A stretch of 13,669 nt of DNA, taken from NCBI GenBank assembly GCA_045598965.1, contig JAZRVH010000019.1, forward strand, positions 1 through 13,669. Reading direction: 5' to 3'. This document shows positions 1 through 6,721 of the stretch, one piece after another; the first letter of the stretch is position 1, and each line of letters begins with the position of its first letter. A program made the position numbers and the translations under genes. The notes under the pieces were generated by a model that was given only the letters and a program-made list of their open reading frames with translations, did no database searches and was not told where the DNA came from. Source of the stretch: RGIG426 sp045598965 (GTDB taxonomy: Bacteria > Bacillota > Clostridia > Oscillospirales > Acutalibacteraceae).

Positions 1-402
1 ATAGCGGCGCTGTCGTATCCGCCCATCACGGTGAGAGCGCCGCCGTAAACAGCAATGTTACCGCAGCTTTCTTTTTCTTCGCAACCGATACCGGCATAAT
101 AGTCTAACGTGCTCTCCGGCACAATGAGTTTGCCCATCGTGTCCGCATCGTTCGATTGGGCATAGACGGAAAAATTGCCGTCTGCCGCCACGGTGATGCC
201 TTTTTTGGCGGTCAGCGTTGCCCCGTTCGACAAAATGAGGTTGACATTTGCCGGAAGCGTTATGCGGTCTTCGAATTCCACATTGCCTTTCATAACGTTC
301 CAGCCGGTGACGAACGTATCTGTTGCCTCGTCGATCACGTTGACGTCGGTAGCTTCGCTTTCCAAATCCACCGTACCTGTGGTTGCGTTGTAATCAAGAT
401 AG
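1..402 (-). repeat. Long direct repeat, copy 2 (partial), within the secreted-protein gene
   Basis: This stretch aligns without gaps to 1084-1485 at an offset of 1083 bp (361 codons). The segment 297-371 is identical over about 75 nt to 1380-1454, and another long near-perfect block lies around 128-185. The similarity fades toward the left edge, where the GAGIG repeats diverge, but continues to position 1. It encodes the second YLDYNAT module. Confidence 0.9.
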
Positions 403-1583
403 GCGGCAAAACTCGCTTCGCAATCGTCGCAAATGTTGTCCTCATTTTCATCCGTGTGGGGAAGGCGGTTCATATACCCGTCGCCGCCCTCGGCTTTCCA
501 TGCCGTAAGGGCATCGGTGTTGCCGATAAGGCTGTCCGCCGCAAACGGGAGTGCCGCATAGTAGTTGCCGCTGATGCAATCTTTGAAATATGCCGCAATA
601 CCGCTTTTGGTGCAAGTCGGCTTGTCCGCCGCAAACGGCTCGTAGTTGATATATTGCGAACCGTCTTTCGTCAGCGACTCACAAGAGGGGTCGTACGACA
701 CCGGAACAGCAACGCTGCAGCTAAAACCGGTTCCGATAGAGTTCGCATTCATGCCTGCTGTTGCTTTTATGTAACCGCCCGAAACGGTTACTTTGGTGCA
801 AGAACCGCCGAATCCGCTGCCGATACCGGCACCGAATTTTCCGCCGCAGGCGGTCACGATGCCGCCCGTAATCGTCACTTCGCCGCAAGAATCATACGAA
901 CCGCTACCGATGCCGGCACCATGGCTGGCACTTTTTGCCGTTACCGTGCCGCCCGCAATCGTCACTTCGCCGCAAAAGCCATACGAGCCGCCGCCGATAC
1001 CGGCACCATAACGGGCACCTTCTGCCGTTACTACGCCGTCGTAAATCGTAATGTTACCACACATACCGTGGTCAGCACAACCGATACCGGCAGAATTATA
1101 TCCGCCCTGCACAGTCAGCATACCACCGTAAACGGTAATGCTGCCACAAGAGCCGTTTTCGAGACAACCGATACCGGCATTATAGTTCTCCTCGCTCTCC
1201 GGCACAATGAGGTTGCCCATCGTGTCCGCATCGTTCGATTGGGCATAGACGGAAAAATTGCCGTCTGTCGCCACGGTGATGCCTTTTTTGGCGGTCAGCG
1301 TTGCTCCGTCTGCCAAAATGAGGTTGACATCTTTCGGAAGCGTAATGCGATCCTCGAATTTCACATTGCCTTCCACGATGTTCCAGCCGGTGACGAACGT
1401 ATCTGTTGCCTCGTCGATCACGTTGACGTCGGTAGCTTCGCTTTCCAAATCCACTATGCCGCTGGTAGCGTTATAGTCGAGATAGGTTGCCGATTCCGCC
1501 GAGGCGAAAATCGGTGTCACGGTTGCGAGCATCGCCACGCAAAGCATAACAGCAAGCAACCGCATCGGTAAGTTTTTTTTCAT
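1..1583 (-). CDS. Large secreted repeat protein (surface/adhesin-like), N-terminal 527 residues, 3' end outside window
   Basis: This open frame runs from ATG at 1583 to the left edge with no stop, so the protein is at least 527 residues long. A TCCTCC complement (AGGAGG-type ribosome binding site, 1591-1596) lies 7 nt upstream. Residues 1-29 form a signal peptide: KK, a hydrophobic core, then FASA as a likely cleavage site. Residues 34-131 are a beta-rich module opening YLDYNAT. Residues 132-286 hold about six repeats of 28-30 residues with core [GA]AGIG, a Cys and a [VI]T[IV]xGG strand, suggesting a beta-helix. Residues 304-374 resemble the Cys-containing linker module ('PTCTKSGIAAYF..AWKAEGGDG') common in gut Firmicute surface proteins. 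An acidic CxxC linker (HTDENEDNICDDC, ends near 388) follows. At residue 395 the YLDYNAT module restarts, exactly 361 residues after the first. No anchor, S-layer or sortase motif lies inside the window. Adhesion or carbohydrate contact is a guess; secretion is well supported. Confidence 0.85.
   Translation of the reverse strand, partial: MKKNLPMRLLAVMLCVAMLATVTPIFASAESATYLDYNATSGIVDLESEATDVNVIDEATDTFVTGWNIVEGNVKFEDRITLPKDVNLILADGATLTAKKGITVATDGNFSVYAQSNDADTMGNLIVPESEENYNAGIGCLENGSCGSITVYGGMLTVQGGYNSAGIGCADHGMCGNITIYDGVVTAEGARYGAGIGGGSYGFCGEVTIAGGTVTAKSASHGAGIGSGSYDSCGEVTITGGIVTACGGKFGAGIGSGFGGSCTKVTVSGGYIKATAGMNANSIGTGFSCSVAVPVSYDPSCESLTKDGSQYINYEPFAADKPTCTKSGIAAYFKDCISGNYYAALPFAADSLIGNTDALTAWKAEGGDGYMNRLPHTDENEDNICDDCEASFAAYLDYNATTGTVDLESEATDVNVIDEATDTFVTGWNVMKGNVEFEDRITLPANVNLILSNGATLTAKKGITVAADGNFSVYAQSNDADTMGKLIVPESTLDYYAGIGCEEKESCGNIAVYGGALTVMGGYDSAA
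1084..1485 (-). repeat. Long direct repeat, copy 1, within the secreted-protein gene
   Basis: This is the first copy of the repeated unit (residues 34 to about 167), which recurs 1083 bp downstream in the gene at 1-402. The offset is a multiple of three, so the frame is kept and recombination between copies would change protein length by 361 residues. Confidence 0.9.
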
Positions 1584-1624
1584 ATTGCATTCCTCCATGA
1601 AAGACGTTTTCAACGTGGGGTAAC

Positions 1625-1646
1625 CTAATGACTATACTAATGACTA
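1625..1646 (-). promoter_or_regulatory. Tandem 10-bp direct repeat at the expected transcription start (possible operator)
   Basis: CTAATGACTA occurs at 1625-1634 and again at 1637-1646, 12 bp start to start. It sits immediately downstream of the -10 hexamer and so covers the expected +1 to +20 region. A regulator binding there would block initiation or early elongation. No known operator was recognised. Confidence 0.4.
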
Positions 1647-1647
1647 C

Positions 1648-1676
1648 ACTATAGCATAGAGAAAAATATTTGTAAA
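1648..1676 (-). promoter_or_regulatory. Sigma-A-type promoter of the secreted-protein gene
   Basis: On the minus strand, TTTACA (1676-1671) and TATAGT (1653-1648) are separated by exactly 17 bp. Each hexamer is one mismatch from consensus. The start codon is about 65 nt downstream of the -10. The -35 abuts the U-tract of the upstream gatD terminator. Confidence 0.75.
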
Positions 1677-1708
1677 GAAAAATCAGCAGGGCGAACCCCT
1701 GCTGATTT
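1674..1708 (-). terminator. Intrinsic terminator of the flippase-murT-gatD operon
   Basis: A perfect 12-bp stem (1697-1708 with 1680-1691) and 5-nt loop are followed on the minus strand by TTCTTT. It lies 31 nt past the gatD stop codon. On the plus strand there is no U-tract, so it acts on the minus strand. Confidence 0.85.
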
Positions 1709-1739
1709 GTTGAAACATCTTGCTATACGGTTGCGGCTC

Positions 1740-2459
1740 TTATCCGTGTTCGCCCATAAGGAAATTGACGCCGTCCTCTTCCAGATGCTCTAACCGGAAA
1801 CGGTACGCCTCCATAGCTTCGTCTTCAAAGGCGAGGGTGTCATCGTGGCCGAGCAGACGGAGCAGATATTTGGTAAACAGCGGGTTGAGTGCCAAAAACG
1901 GGCCGAGCAAATAGGTGGCAAACAGATTGTGATACCGCAATCCCTCAAACGAATCCTCCTTGTTATTGCCGTAGCCGCCGACAACATGGATAAAGGGATA
2001 GTCGTCGAGCGAACCATAGCAGAAAGAAAATTGCGATTTATAGCCGACAATTCGCATATCCTCAAATTGACCGAGGAACATCGAATTGTGACGTGCGTGC
2101 ATATGGCGTTTTGCATAAAACGGGAACATCCCGAGCATCGGCACTTGTTCTGTGCCGTCGGCGGTGTATTCGCCGAACAACTCCATAGCGTTGCCGGTTG
2201 CCAGCACCACGGTGCCGGCTTCCACGAGCTCTCGCAGGCGATTTGCGTACGGTTTCAGCCGCAAAGCGGCAAGCTCTTGTTTGCTTTCCGGCATCGAGCC
2301 GATATACAGCATATCCACTTTTTCCGTTACAAATCGTGGGGTGGAGCGGTTGTCGGTATAGACAATGTCGATATCCGGTGCACAGGCGTGGAAATAGCGG
2401 ATATTGGCCATATCGCCGTAAAGGTTGCTTAGCTCCGGAAACAGGACTTCGAGTATCAT
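1740..2459 (-). CDS. gatD: GatD-like class I glutamine amidotransferase homologue lacking the catalytic Cys and His
   Basis: The 239-residue protein matches the GatD subunit of the MurT/GatD lipid II amidotransferase in length and fold: N-terminal LFPELSNLYGDMANI, then a glutaminase-type core, and GNN.ED..EG.RY.N.F.TYL at 164-184. In active GatD, glutamine is hydrolysed by a Cys in a CGGYQ-type elbow and a His in TYLHGP. Here the elbow reads LATGNAMELFG (86-96), with Thr/Gly and no Cys. The His position reads TYLLGP, with Leu185. The glutamine-binding segment normally like GFENHxGRT reads GYKSQFSFC (139-147). The gene overlaps murT by 4 nt (ATGA, 2456-2459), and a GGAG site sits in the murT 3' end, so the two are translationally coupled. 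It is probably a glutaminase-dead partner of the MurT-like ligase, located in the cytoplasm. The family call is firm; loss of activity is inference from the missing residues. Confidence 0.88.
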   Translation of the reverse strand: MILEVLFPELSNLYGDMANIRYFHACAPDIDIVYTDNRSTPRFVTEKVDMLYIGSMPESKQELAALRLKPYANRLRELVEAGTVVLATGNAMELFGEYTADGTEQVPMLGMFPFYAKRHMHARHNSMFLGQFEDMRIVGYKSQFSFCYGSLDDYPFIHVVGGYGNNKEDSFEGLRYHNLFATYLLGPFLALNPLFTKYLLRLLGHDDTLAFEDEAMEAYRFRLEHLEEDGVNFLMGEHG

Positions 2460-3838
2460 TGTTGCACCGCTCCTTCCTGCAAAATGCGTTCTTTTATGGC
2501 GTCTCGCACAAGGCGGCCTCGTGTGATAGAGTTTACGTCGTGCAGGACATAAATGCGATCAAGCCCTTCGGGGTTGATATATGGAGCGGTAGCGAGCGGG
2601 TCACGCACACACACGATACGCTCTTTCGGTACGCCGGCGAGCAACAGACGCAGGCGGTGATCCAAATACCGCTCGCCGCCGACGACGATTTTGCGGATAT
2701 GCGGGTCGGTCAAAAATTCATAGTCGGAATCATAAATCCATGCAATGGTTTCGGATTTTTTCGGGTTATCAAACACCTCATCCAGCAACAACACCACTTC
2801 TTTCTCGCCCGGTTCTTTGACAAAGCTTTCGAACACGGTGGACGTGGCGGTGGCGTTTTGACCTTTGGAGACGTGTGTAATCAGTTCGATACCGTTCACC
2901 GTCTGTCTTGTCTCACGGGAGGCAGGCAGACGAACGAATTTCAGGCAACGGGCAATCTCTTGCGGTTCCACGCCCATATCTCGAAACAGCGTAATCACCG
3001 CCGCCACATTGTAGATGTTGTGGAGAGAGGAGGAAACCAGCGGATAGATGTACTCTGTATCCTGCTCACGCAGGGTGGCGGTTTTTCCATCCTCCGAAAC
3101 GTCGGTCACAAAGTAATCACGTTCCGGCGAGCAAAGCCCGCATTCGGGACAGACGAAATCGCCGATGTGGCGATAGTTGCGATAGCGATATTCCGGTTTT
3201 GCACCGCAGTGGGGGCAGACCGCAAAATCATCTACTGCGTGAGCCGGAGGAGTGACCTTTCGGTCGCTCACCCCAAAGTATACTCGGCGGTTTTGTTCGC
3301 CCAAAAAACAGCTGATGGGGTCATCGGCGTTGAGGATAACCACGGCGTTAGGAGTCAATTCTGCGGCTTTTTTCAGCTGGGCACTGATATATTCGGGGTG
3401 GGCATTGCGAAGCATAGAATCCCGTGCCAAGTTGTTGATAATCAGGTATTTCGGATTGATGCGAGGGACGTTGATGGGGGAGAGCAGTTCGTCCGCTTCG
3501 ATAATGGCGGCGTCCTTTGTGGGGCGGTTGAAAATACTGACCGCATCAAGCAGACAGCGGGCTTGTCCGGCATTGTGGTTGGCACCCCAGTCGTTGTAGG
3601 CAACGGTTTTTCCCATTTCCCGCAGCATGGTCGCAATCATGGCGGTGATGGTGGTTTTTCCGTTTGTGCCGGTTACCACAATGGTGAGCTCGGGCTTTGC
3701 CACCCGTGCCAAAAAATCTTCGCACAGACGCATGGATGCCATGCCGGGGCGGTCATCTTGTTCGTTCCCCGTTATTTTCCATAGCCAAAGACAGAGCTTT
3801 CCTGCCCACAGTGCTATATAAAATCGCAGCGTTTTCAT
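2456..3838 (-). CDS. murT: MurT-like Mur ligase (lipid II isoglutaminyl synthase, ligase subunit)
   Basis: This is a 460-residue cytoplasmic Mur-ligase-family enzyme. A MurT-type N-terminus (FYIALWAGKLCLWLW) precedes the ATP-binding loop TGTNGKTT (56-63), EADE (114-117), NADDP (170-174) and HNIYNVAAV (273-281). A four-Cys zinc ribbon, specific to MurT among Mur ligases, is visible as CPHC (208-211) and CPEC (230-233). The known MurT activates the alpha-carboxyl of D-Glu in lipid II as an acyl phosphate, which ammonia from GatD then attacks. The segment before the conserved W-I-x-D is DEVFDNPKKSETIAWIYD (353-370). In studied MurT proteins this segment carries a DNxADG-like motif and supplies an Asp to the GatD triad; here KKS replaces ADG. 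The gene starts 5 nt after the flippase stop codon and overlaps gatD. The ligase itself looks intact, but its nitrogen donor is uncertain because the partner GatD lacks its catalytic residues. Confidence 0.92.
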   Translation of the reverse strand: MKTLRFYIALWAGKLCLWLWKITGNEQDDRPGMASMRLCEDFLARVAKPELTIVVTGTNGKTTITAMIATMLREMGKTVAYNDWGANHNAGQARCLLDAVSIFNRPTKDAAIIEADELLSPINVPRINPKYLIINNLARDSMLRNAHPEYISAQLKKAAELTPNAVVILNADDPISCFLGEQNRRVYFGVSDRKVTPPAHAVDDFAVCPHCGAKPEYRYRNYRHIGDFVCPECGLCSPERDYFVTDVSEDGKTATLREQDTEYIYPLVSSSLHNIYNVAAVITLFRDMGVEPQEIARCLKFVRLPASRETRQTVNGIELITHVSKGQNATATSTVFESFVKEPGEKEVVLLLDEVFDNPKKSETIAWIYDSDYEFLTDPHIRKIVVGGERYLDHRLRLLLAGVPKERIVCVRDPLATAPYINPEGLDRIYVLHDVNSITRGRLVRDAIKERILQEGAVQQ

Positions 3839-3843
3839 TGTGT

Positions 3844-5493
3844 TTACCCCTTTCCGAGCCGGAATTTTCCGAGAATTTGCTGTATTTTTTGTTTGCTGAT
3901 AATCTCAAACAACGCCCCCGTTTTGTACGACAGCAACAAATACACGATGCCGCCGACAACGCCGAACACGCCGAGCTGTACAAGCAAAAGCAGGTTTCGC
4001 CCATCCGTTACCGGCCACAAATATTTCAGCAGGCAGACGATTGCCGTCATCACGGCGGTGGGCAGAAGCACCCGCAAAAACACACGTACGGCGGGGGTAT
4101 AGGTGAATTTTAATTTTCTTCGCAGAGAGCCGAGCAACAACAGCACGGTGACCGCTTGACCGATAATGCTGGCGGCAGAAGCACCGAGATAGGCCGGTAG
4201 ACCGATAGCGTCAAATCCATAGATGAGAGGCAGGTCGAGGGCAGTGTTCAGTACAATGCCCACCACCGTGTAGACACAGACGGTTTTGCCACGGTTCATA
4301 CTCTGCATAGCCATACCGACAACCGTGGTCATACTGCCAATCACGTTGACGGCGAGAGCAAGCTGTAAAATGTTGCCGCCATACAGGCTGTCGCCGTAGA
4401 AAACACGATACACGGGGTCGGCGAATATCACCATGCCGGTTGCGAGCGGGAGCGACACAACGAGCAACGTGCCCAAGGCTTGATTGAGCTTAAAGTTGAC
4501 ATCCTTTAGGTCGCCGGCGGCATAGCTTTCCGCCATGTGCGGGGCAATACTGCTAGTCATACCCATAGACAAGGCGGCAATAATCATACAGATTTTCGGA
4601 ATCCAGGAGGAGGAAATGCTGGCGATAACCTGCGTCGCCTCGTCCGGATAGTGAAGATGCTGTAATCCTACAAGCAGCATTTTCATATCCACGATGTTGT
4701 AAACGCTGGTGGCAATGGATACGATGATAATGGTGACGCAGTAGGAAAAAATCTTATACAGAATTTCTTTGGTAGGGGCAGGTGCCGTTTCAGAGCAATT
4801 TTCCTCCTCGGCGAAAAGATCGGTGTTTTTCTTTTTCTTGCGACGGATATACCATAAAGCGGCAAGAGCACCTGCCGCCGCTCCGAGCAATGCCACGCAC
4901 ACGCCCGTGGTGACGCCGAGATGCAACAGACGAATGGTGACAAAAGCACCGATAAGCACCACGGCAATGCGGACGATTTGTTCCACAACCTGGCTGGCAG
5001 AGGCGACGGACATATATTTGTGCCCTTGCAGATAGCCTCGTCCCATACTGAGAAACGGAACCACAAGCAAGCAAACCGATATGGTGCGAATGGCGACCGC
5101 CACTTCGTCGACCGTAACGCCCTCGGTCATATCCCCGATGAAATACGAACCGATGGGCTTTGCGAATAGCTGCATAACGGCAAACGCAATCAACGAGATG
5201 GCAATAACGACCCGCAGACCGAGTGAATACGCTCGCTCCTTTGAGCGATACATCCCGAGGGTGGCGTATTCGCTGATAACAATGCTGATGGCGACGGGGA
5301 TGCCGGAGGTGGAAATATCCAAAAACAGCGAATAGATGTTGTAGGCGTAAGAATAGATTACGCCGCCTTTTTCGCCGATAATATCATAAAACGGAATGTT
5401 GTAGAGGGCACCGAGCAGTTTGGTGACAACAATGGCGGCATAAGCGATGACCGCTCCTTCCACAAAGCTGTTTTTTCGCATTTTTTTGCCCAT
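3844..5493 (-). CDS. MOP-superfamily flippase, SpoVB/MurJ-like polysaccharide biosynthesis protein
   Basis: This 549-residue multi-spanning membrane protein has roughly 14 hydrophobic segments. MOP/SpoVB signatures are visible: NSFVEGAVIAYAAIVVTKLLG near the start, GRGYLQGHKYM (151-161) followed by SASQVVEQIVR, and VGMAMQSMNRGKT (392-404). A charged cytoplasmic loop (RRKKKK..LFAEEEN, about 217-242) separates the two halves. The start at 5493 (MGKKMRKNS) is chosen because an AGGAGGT site (complement at 5500-5505) sits 6 nt upstream; the longer frame up to 5556 lacks one and overlaps the promoter. Family members move undecaprenyl-linked cell-wall or glycan precursors across the membrane. As first gene of the operon with murT and gatD, transport of a lipid II-type precursor is a reasonable inference. 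SpoVB-type, MurJ-type and glycan flippase roles cannot be separated here. Confidence 0.88.
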   Translation of the reverse strand: MGKKMRKNSFVEGAVIAYAAIVVTKLLGALYNIPFYDIIGEKGGVIYSYAYNIYSLFLDISTSGIPVAISIVISEYATLGMYRSKERAYSLGLRVVIAISLIAFAVMQLFAKPIGSYFIGDMTEGVTVDEVAVAIRTISVCLLVVPFLSMGRGYLQGHKYMSVASASQVVEQIVRIAVVLIGAFVTIRLLHLGVTTGVCVALLGAAAGALAALWYIRRKKKKNTDLFAEEENCSETAPAPTKEILYKIFSYCVTIIIVSIATSVYNIVDMKMLLVGLQHLHYPDEATQVIASISSSWIPKICMIIAALSMGMTSSIAPHMAESYAAGDLKDVNFKLNQALGTLLVVSLPLATGMVIFADPVYRVFYGDSLYGGNILQLALAVNVIGSMTTVVGMAMQSMNRGKTVCVYTVVGIVLNTALDLPLIYGFDAIGLPAYLGASAASIIGQAVTVLLLLGSLRRKLKFTYTPAVRVFLRVLLPTAVMTAIVCLLKYLWPVTDGRNLLLLVQLGVFGVVGGIVYLLLSYKTGALFEIISKQKIQQILGKFRLGKG

Positions 5494-5546
5494 TGTGTCA
5501 CCTCCTTTTTCTCCGCAAAGACCTATTTGCGGCACACATACACCAT

Positions 5547-5575
5547 AGTATAACACATATTTTTTATTTTTGAAA
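5547..5575 (-). promoter_or_regulatory. Promoter of the flippase-murT-gatD operon
   Basis: A TATACT -10 (5552-5547) lies 17 bp from a poor -35 (TTTCAA, 5575-5570), with an A-rich spacer. The -10 is convincing and the -35 is weak. It is back to back with the ATP-grasp promoter. Confidence 0.5.
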
Positions 5576-5582
5576 GTATTTC

Positions 5583-5611
5583 TTGATAATTTTCACATTT
5601 AGTTGTATACT
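5583..5611 (+). promoter_or_regulatory. Promoter of the ATP-grasp gene
   Basis: TTGATA (5583-5588), a 17-bp spacer and TATACT (5606-5611) give one mismatch in each hexamer. This rules out the upstream TTG at 5583 as a start codon, because that codon is part of the -35. Confidence 0.75.
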
Positions 5612-5633
5612 AAGTGGAGAAAATTTCTTTTTT

Positions 5634-5651
5634 GGAGGGAATGGGAAGTTG
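5634..5651 (+). promoter_or_regulatory. Ribosome binding site and TTG start of the ATP-grasp gene, with an out-of-frame ATG between
   Basis: GGAGGGA (5634-5640) is followed after 8 nt by the in-frame TTG at 5649. An ATG at 5641 directly abuts the Shine-Dalgarno in another frame and reads ATG GGA AGT TGA, so its stop overlaps the TTG. The ATG is too close to the binding site to be an efficient start. Confidence 0.7.
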
Positions 5652-6659
5652 AAACGACTGAAATATTTAGTCCAGCGTCTGATACATATGGACTATCGTC
5701 ATATGTTCCGTACAGTGGGATATATTCATAAAAAGACCGGTCGCTCAAGGCTGTGGTTATTTATGGATATGGTGAAATGCGGCATTCGCTACGGAGCGGG
5801 GTATAACGACTATCGCTTGTGTGAATTTTATAATCTCACGCCCGAACAGCGGGCGACATATGTGACTCGTGGCGTCAATAATCGCCTGGTACAGCTGCTT
5901 AACGACCATGCGTATGACCACTGCATGGAAAACAAGGTGGAGTTTAACCGTCTGTTTTCGAAATACGTTCGCCGTGGCTGGATCGATATGCAGCAGACGG
6001 ATTGCGAGGCGTTTTGCGAGTTTATGCAGTCCCGTGAGGTGGTTATTTCCAAGCCTCTGGACGCCACCTGCGGGCAAGGTGTGGAAAAATTGTGCAAATC
6101 GGATTTTGCCGATTTGCGTGAGATGTACGATCACGTGAAAGCGACTGGCTCGGGACTGGTGGAGGATTGCATCGTTCAGCACGAGGGTGTGTCGGCGTTA
6201 TACCCGCATGCGGTCAATACGTACCGCATTGTAACGGTGCTCAGCGAGGGCGAATCGCACGTGGTGTATGCGTTTATCCGCATCGGCAACGGCGGCCGTT
6301 TTGTGGACAACATCAACTCGGGCGGTATGGCGGCACCGGTGGATGTGGAGACCGGCGTTATCCAGTATGCCGGCTTTGATAAAGACAGCATTTGCTATGA
6401 TGTGCATCCGATGACGGGATGTCCCATCGTCGGCTATACATTGCCCTATTGGAAAGAAGCGGTGGAGATGTGTTTGGAGGCCGCAAAGGTGATTCCTCAG
6501 CTTGGCTATATCGGCTGGGACGTGGCTATCGGCACAGACGGGCCTCAGCTGATTGAGGGCAACCAGTTTCCCGGTCACGATATTTTGCAAATGCCGGCTC
6601 ATGTGCCGGACAAAATCGGAATGTTGCCCCGTTTTCGTGAGTTTGTAAAAGGTATTTAA
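5649..6659 (+). CDS. Sugar-transfer-associated ATP-grasp enzyme (hexapeptide-transferase-like family)
   Basis: This 336-residue cytoplasmic protein matches the ATP-grasp family found in polysaccharide and capsule loci (Pfam ATPgrasp_ST type). Visible parts are the N-terminal helical region with YNDYRLCEFYNL (52-63), the nucleotide-binding VISKPLDATCGQGVEKL (132-148, Lys135 and a Gly-rich loop), NTYRIVTV (190-197), GGRFVDNINSGGMAAPVD (215-232), and the metal-binding end GWDVAIGTDGPQLIEGN (289-305, Asp291, Glu303, Asn305). ATP-grasp enzymes join a carboxylate to an amine or similar nucleophile through an acyl phosphate; the substrate is not known for this subfamily. The start is TTG at 5649, supported by GGAGGGA; the longer frame from 5583 would begin inside the promoter. 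It is a single-gene unit with its own promoter and terminator, divergent from the flippase-murT-gatD operon, which suggests but does not prove an envelope-related role. Confidence 0.85.
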   Translation: MKRLKYLVQRLIHMDYRHMFRTVGYIHKKTGRSRLWLFMDMVKCGIRYGAGYNDYRLCEFYNLTPEQRATYVTRGVNNRLVQLLNDHAYDHCMENKVEFNRLFSKYVRRGWIDMQQTDCEAFCEFMQSREVVISKPLDATCGQGVEKLCKSDFADLREMYDHVKATGSGLVEDCIVQHEGVSALYPHAVNTYRIVTVLSEGESHVVYAFIRIGNGGRFVDNINSGGMAAPVDVETGVIQYAGFDKDSICYDVHPMTGCPIVGYTLPYWKEAVEMCLEAAKVIPQLGYIGWDVAIGTDGPQLIEGNQFPGHDILQMPAHVPDKIGMLPRFREFVKGI

Positions 6660-6666
6660 GCTAAAT

Positions 6667-6704
6667 AAACCGCCCCTTGTTCATGATGAGCAAGGGGCGG
6701 TTTT
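6667..6704. terminator. Bidirectional intrinsic terminator between ATP-grasp and aldo/keto reductase genes
   Basis: A 13-bp perfect stem (6667-6679 with 6691-6703) spans an 11-nt loop. A TTTT tract follows on the plus strand and TTTATTT on the minus strand. It sits 7 nt after the ATP-grasp stop and 18 nt after the reductase stop, so it can serve both convergent genes. Confidence 0.88.
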
Positions 6705-6721
6705 GACTATGTTTGTGGGGA

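Noticed and set aside
726..1190. Regularly spaced repeats considered as a possible CRISPR array
   Set aside because: The repeats are degenerate at DNA level, continuous with no unique spacers, and lie in frame inside a coding region as GAGIG protein repeats.
156..1571. Long plus-strand open frame (471 codons) opposite the secreted-protein gene
   Set aside because: It lies antisense to a frame with signal peptide, ribosome binding site, promoter and clear repeat modules. Its own sequence is Arg/Cys/Phe-rich without family features, and the internal similarity only mirrors the repeats on the other strand.
2198..3784. Plus-strand open frame of 528 codons opposite murT
   Set aside because: It is antisense to an unmistakable MurT-like gene, has no ribosome binding site, and its translation shows no domain. 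Third-position base bias explains the lack of stops.
5494..5556. Upstream extension of the flippase gene to an earlier start
   Set aside because: The extension covers the promoter -10 and the Shine-Dalgarno. ATG at 5493 with AGGAGGT 6 nt upstream fits the family.
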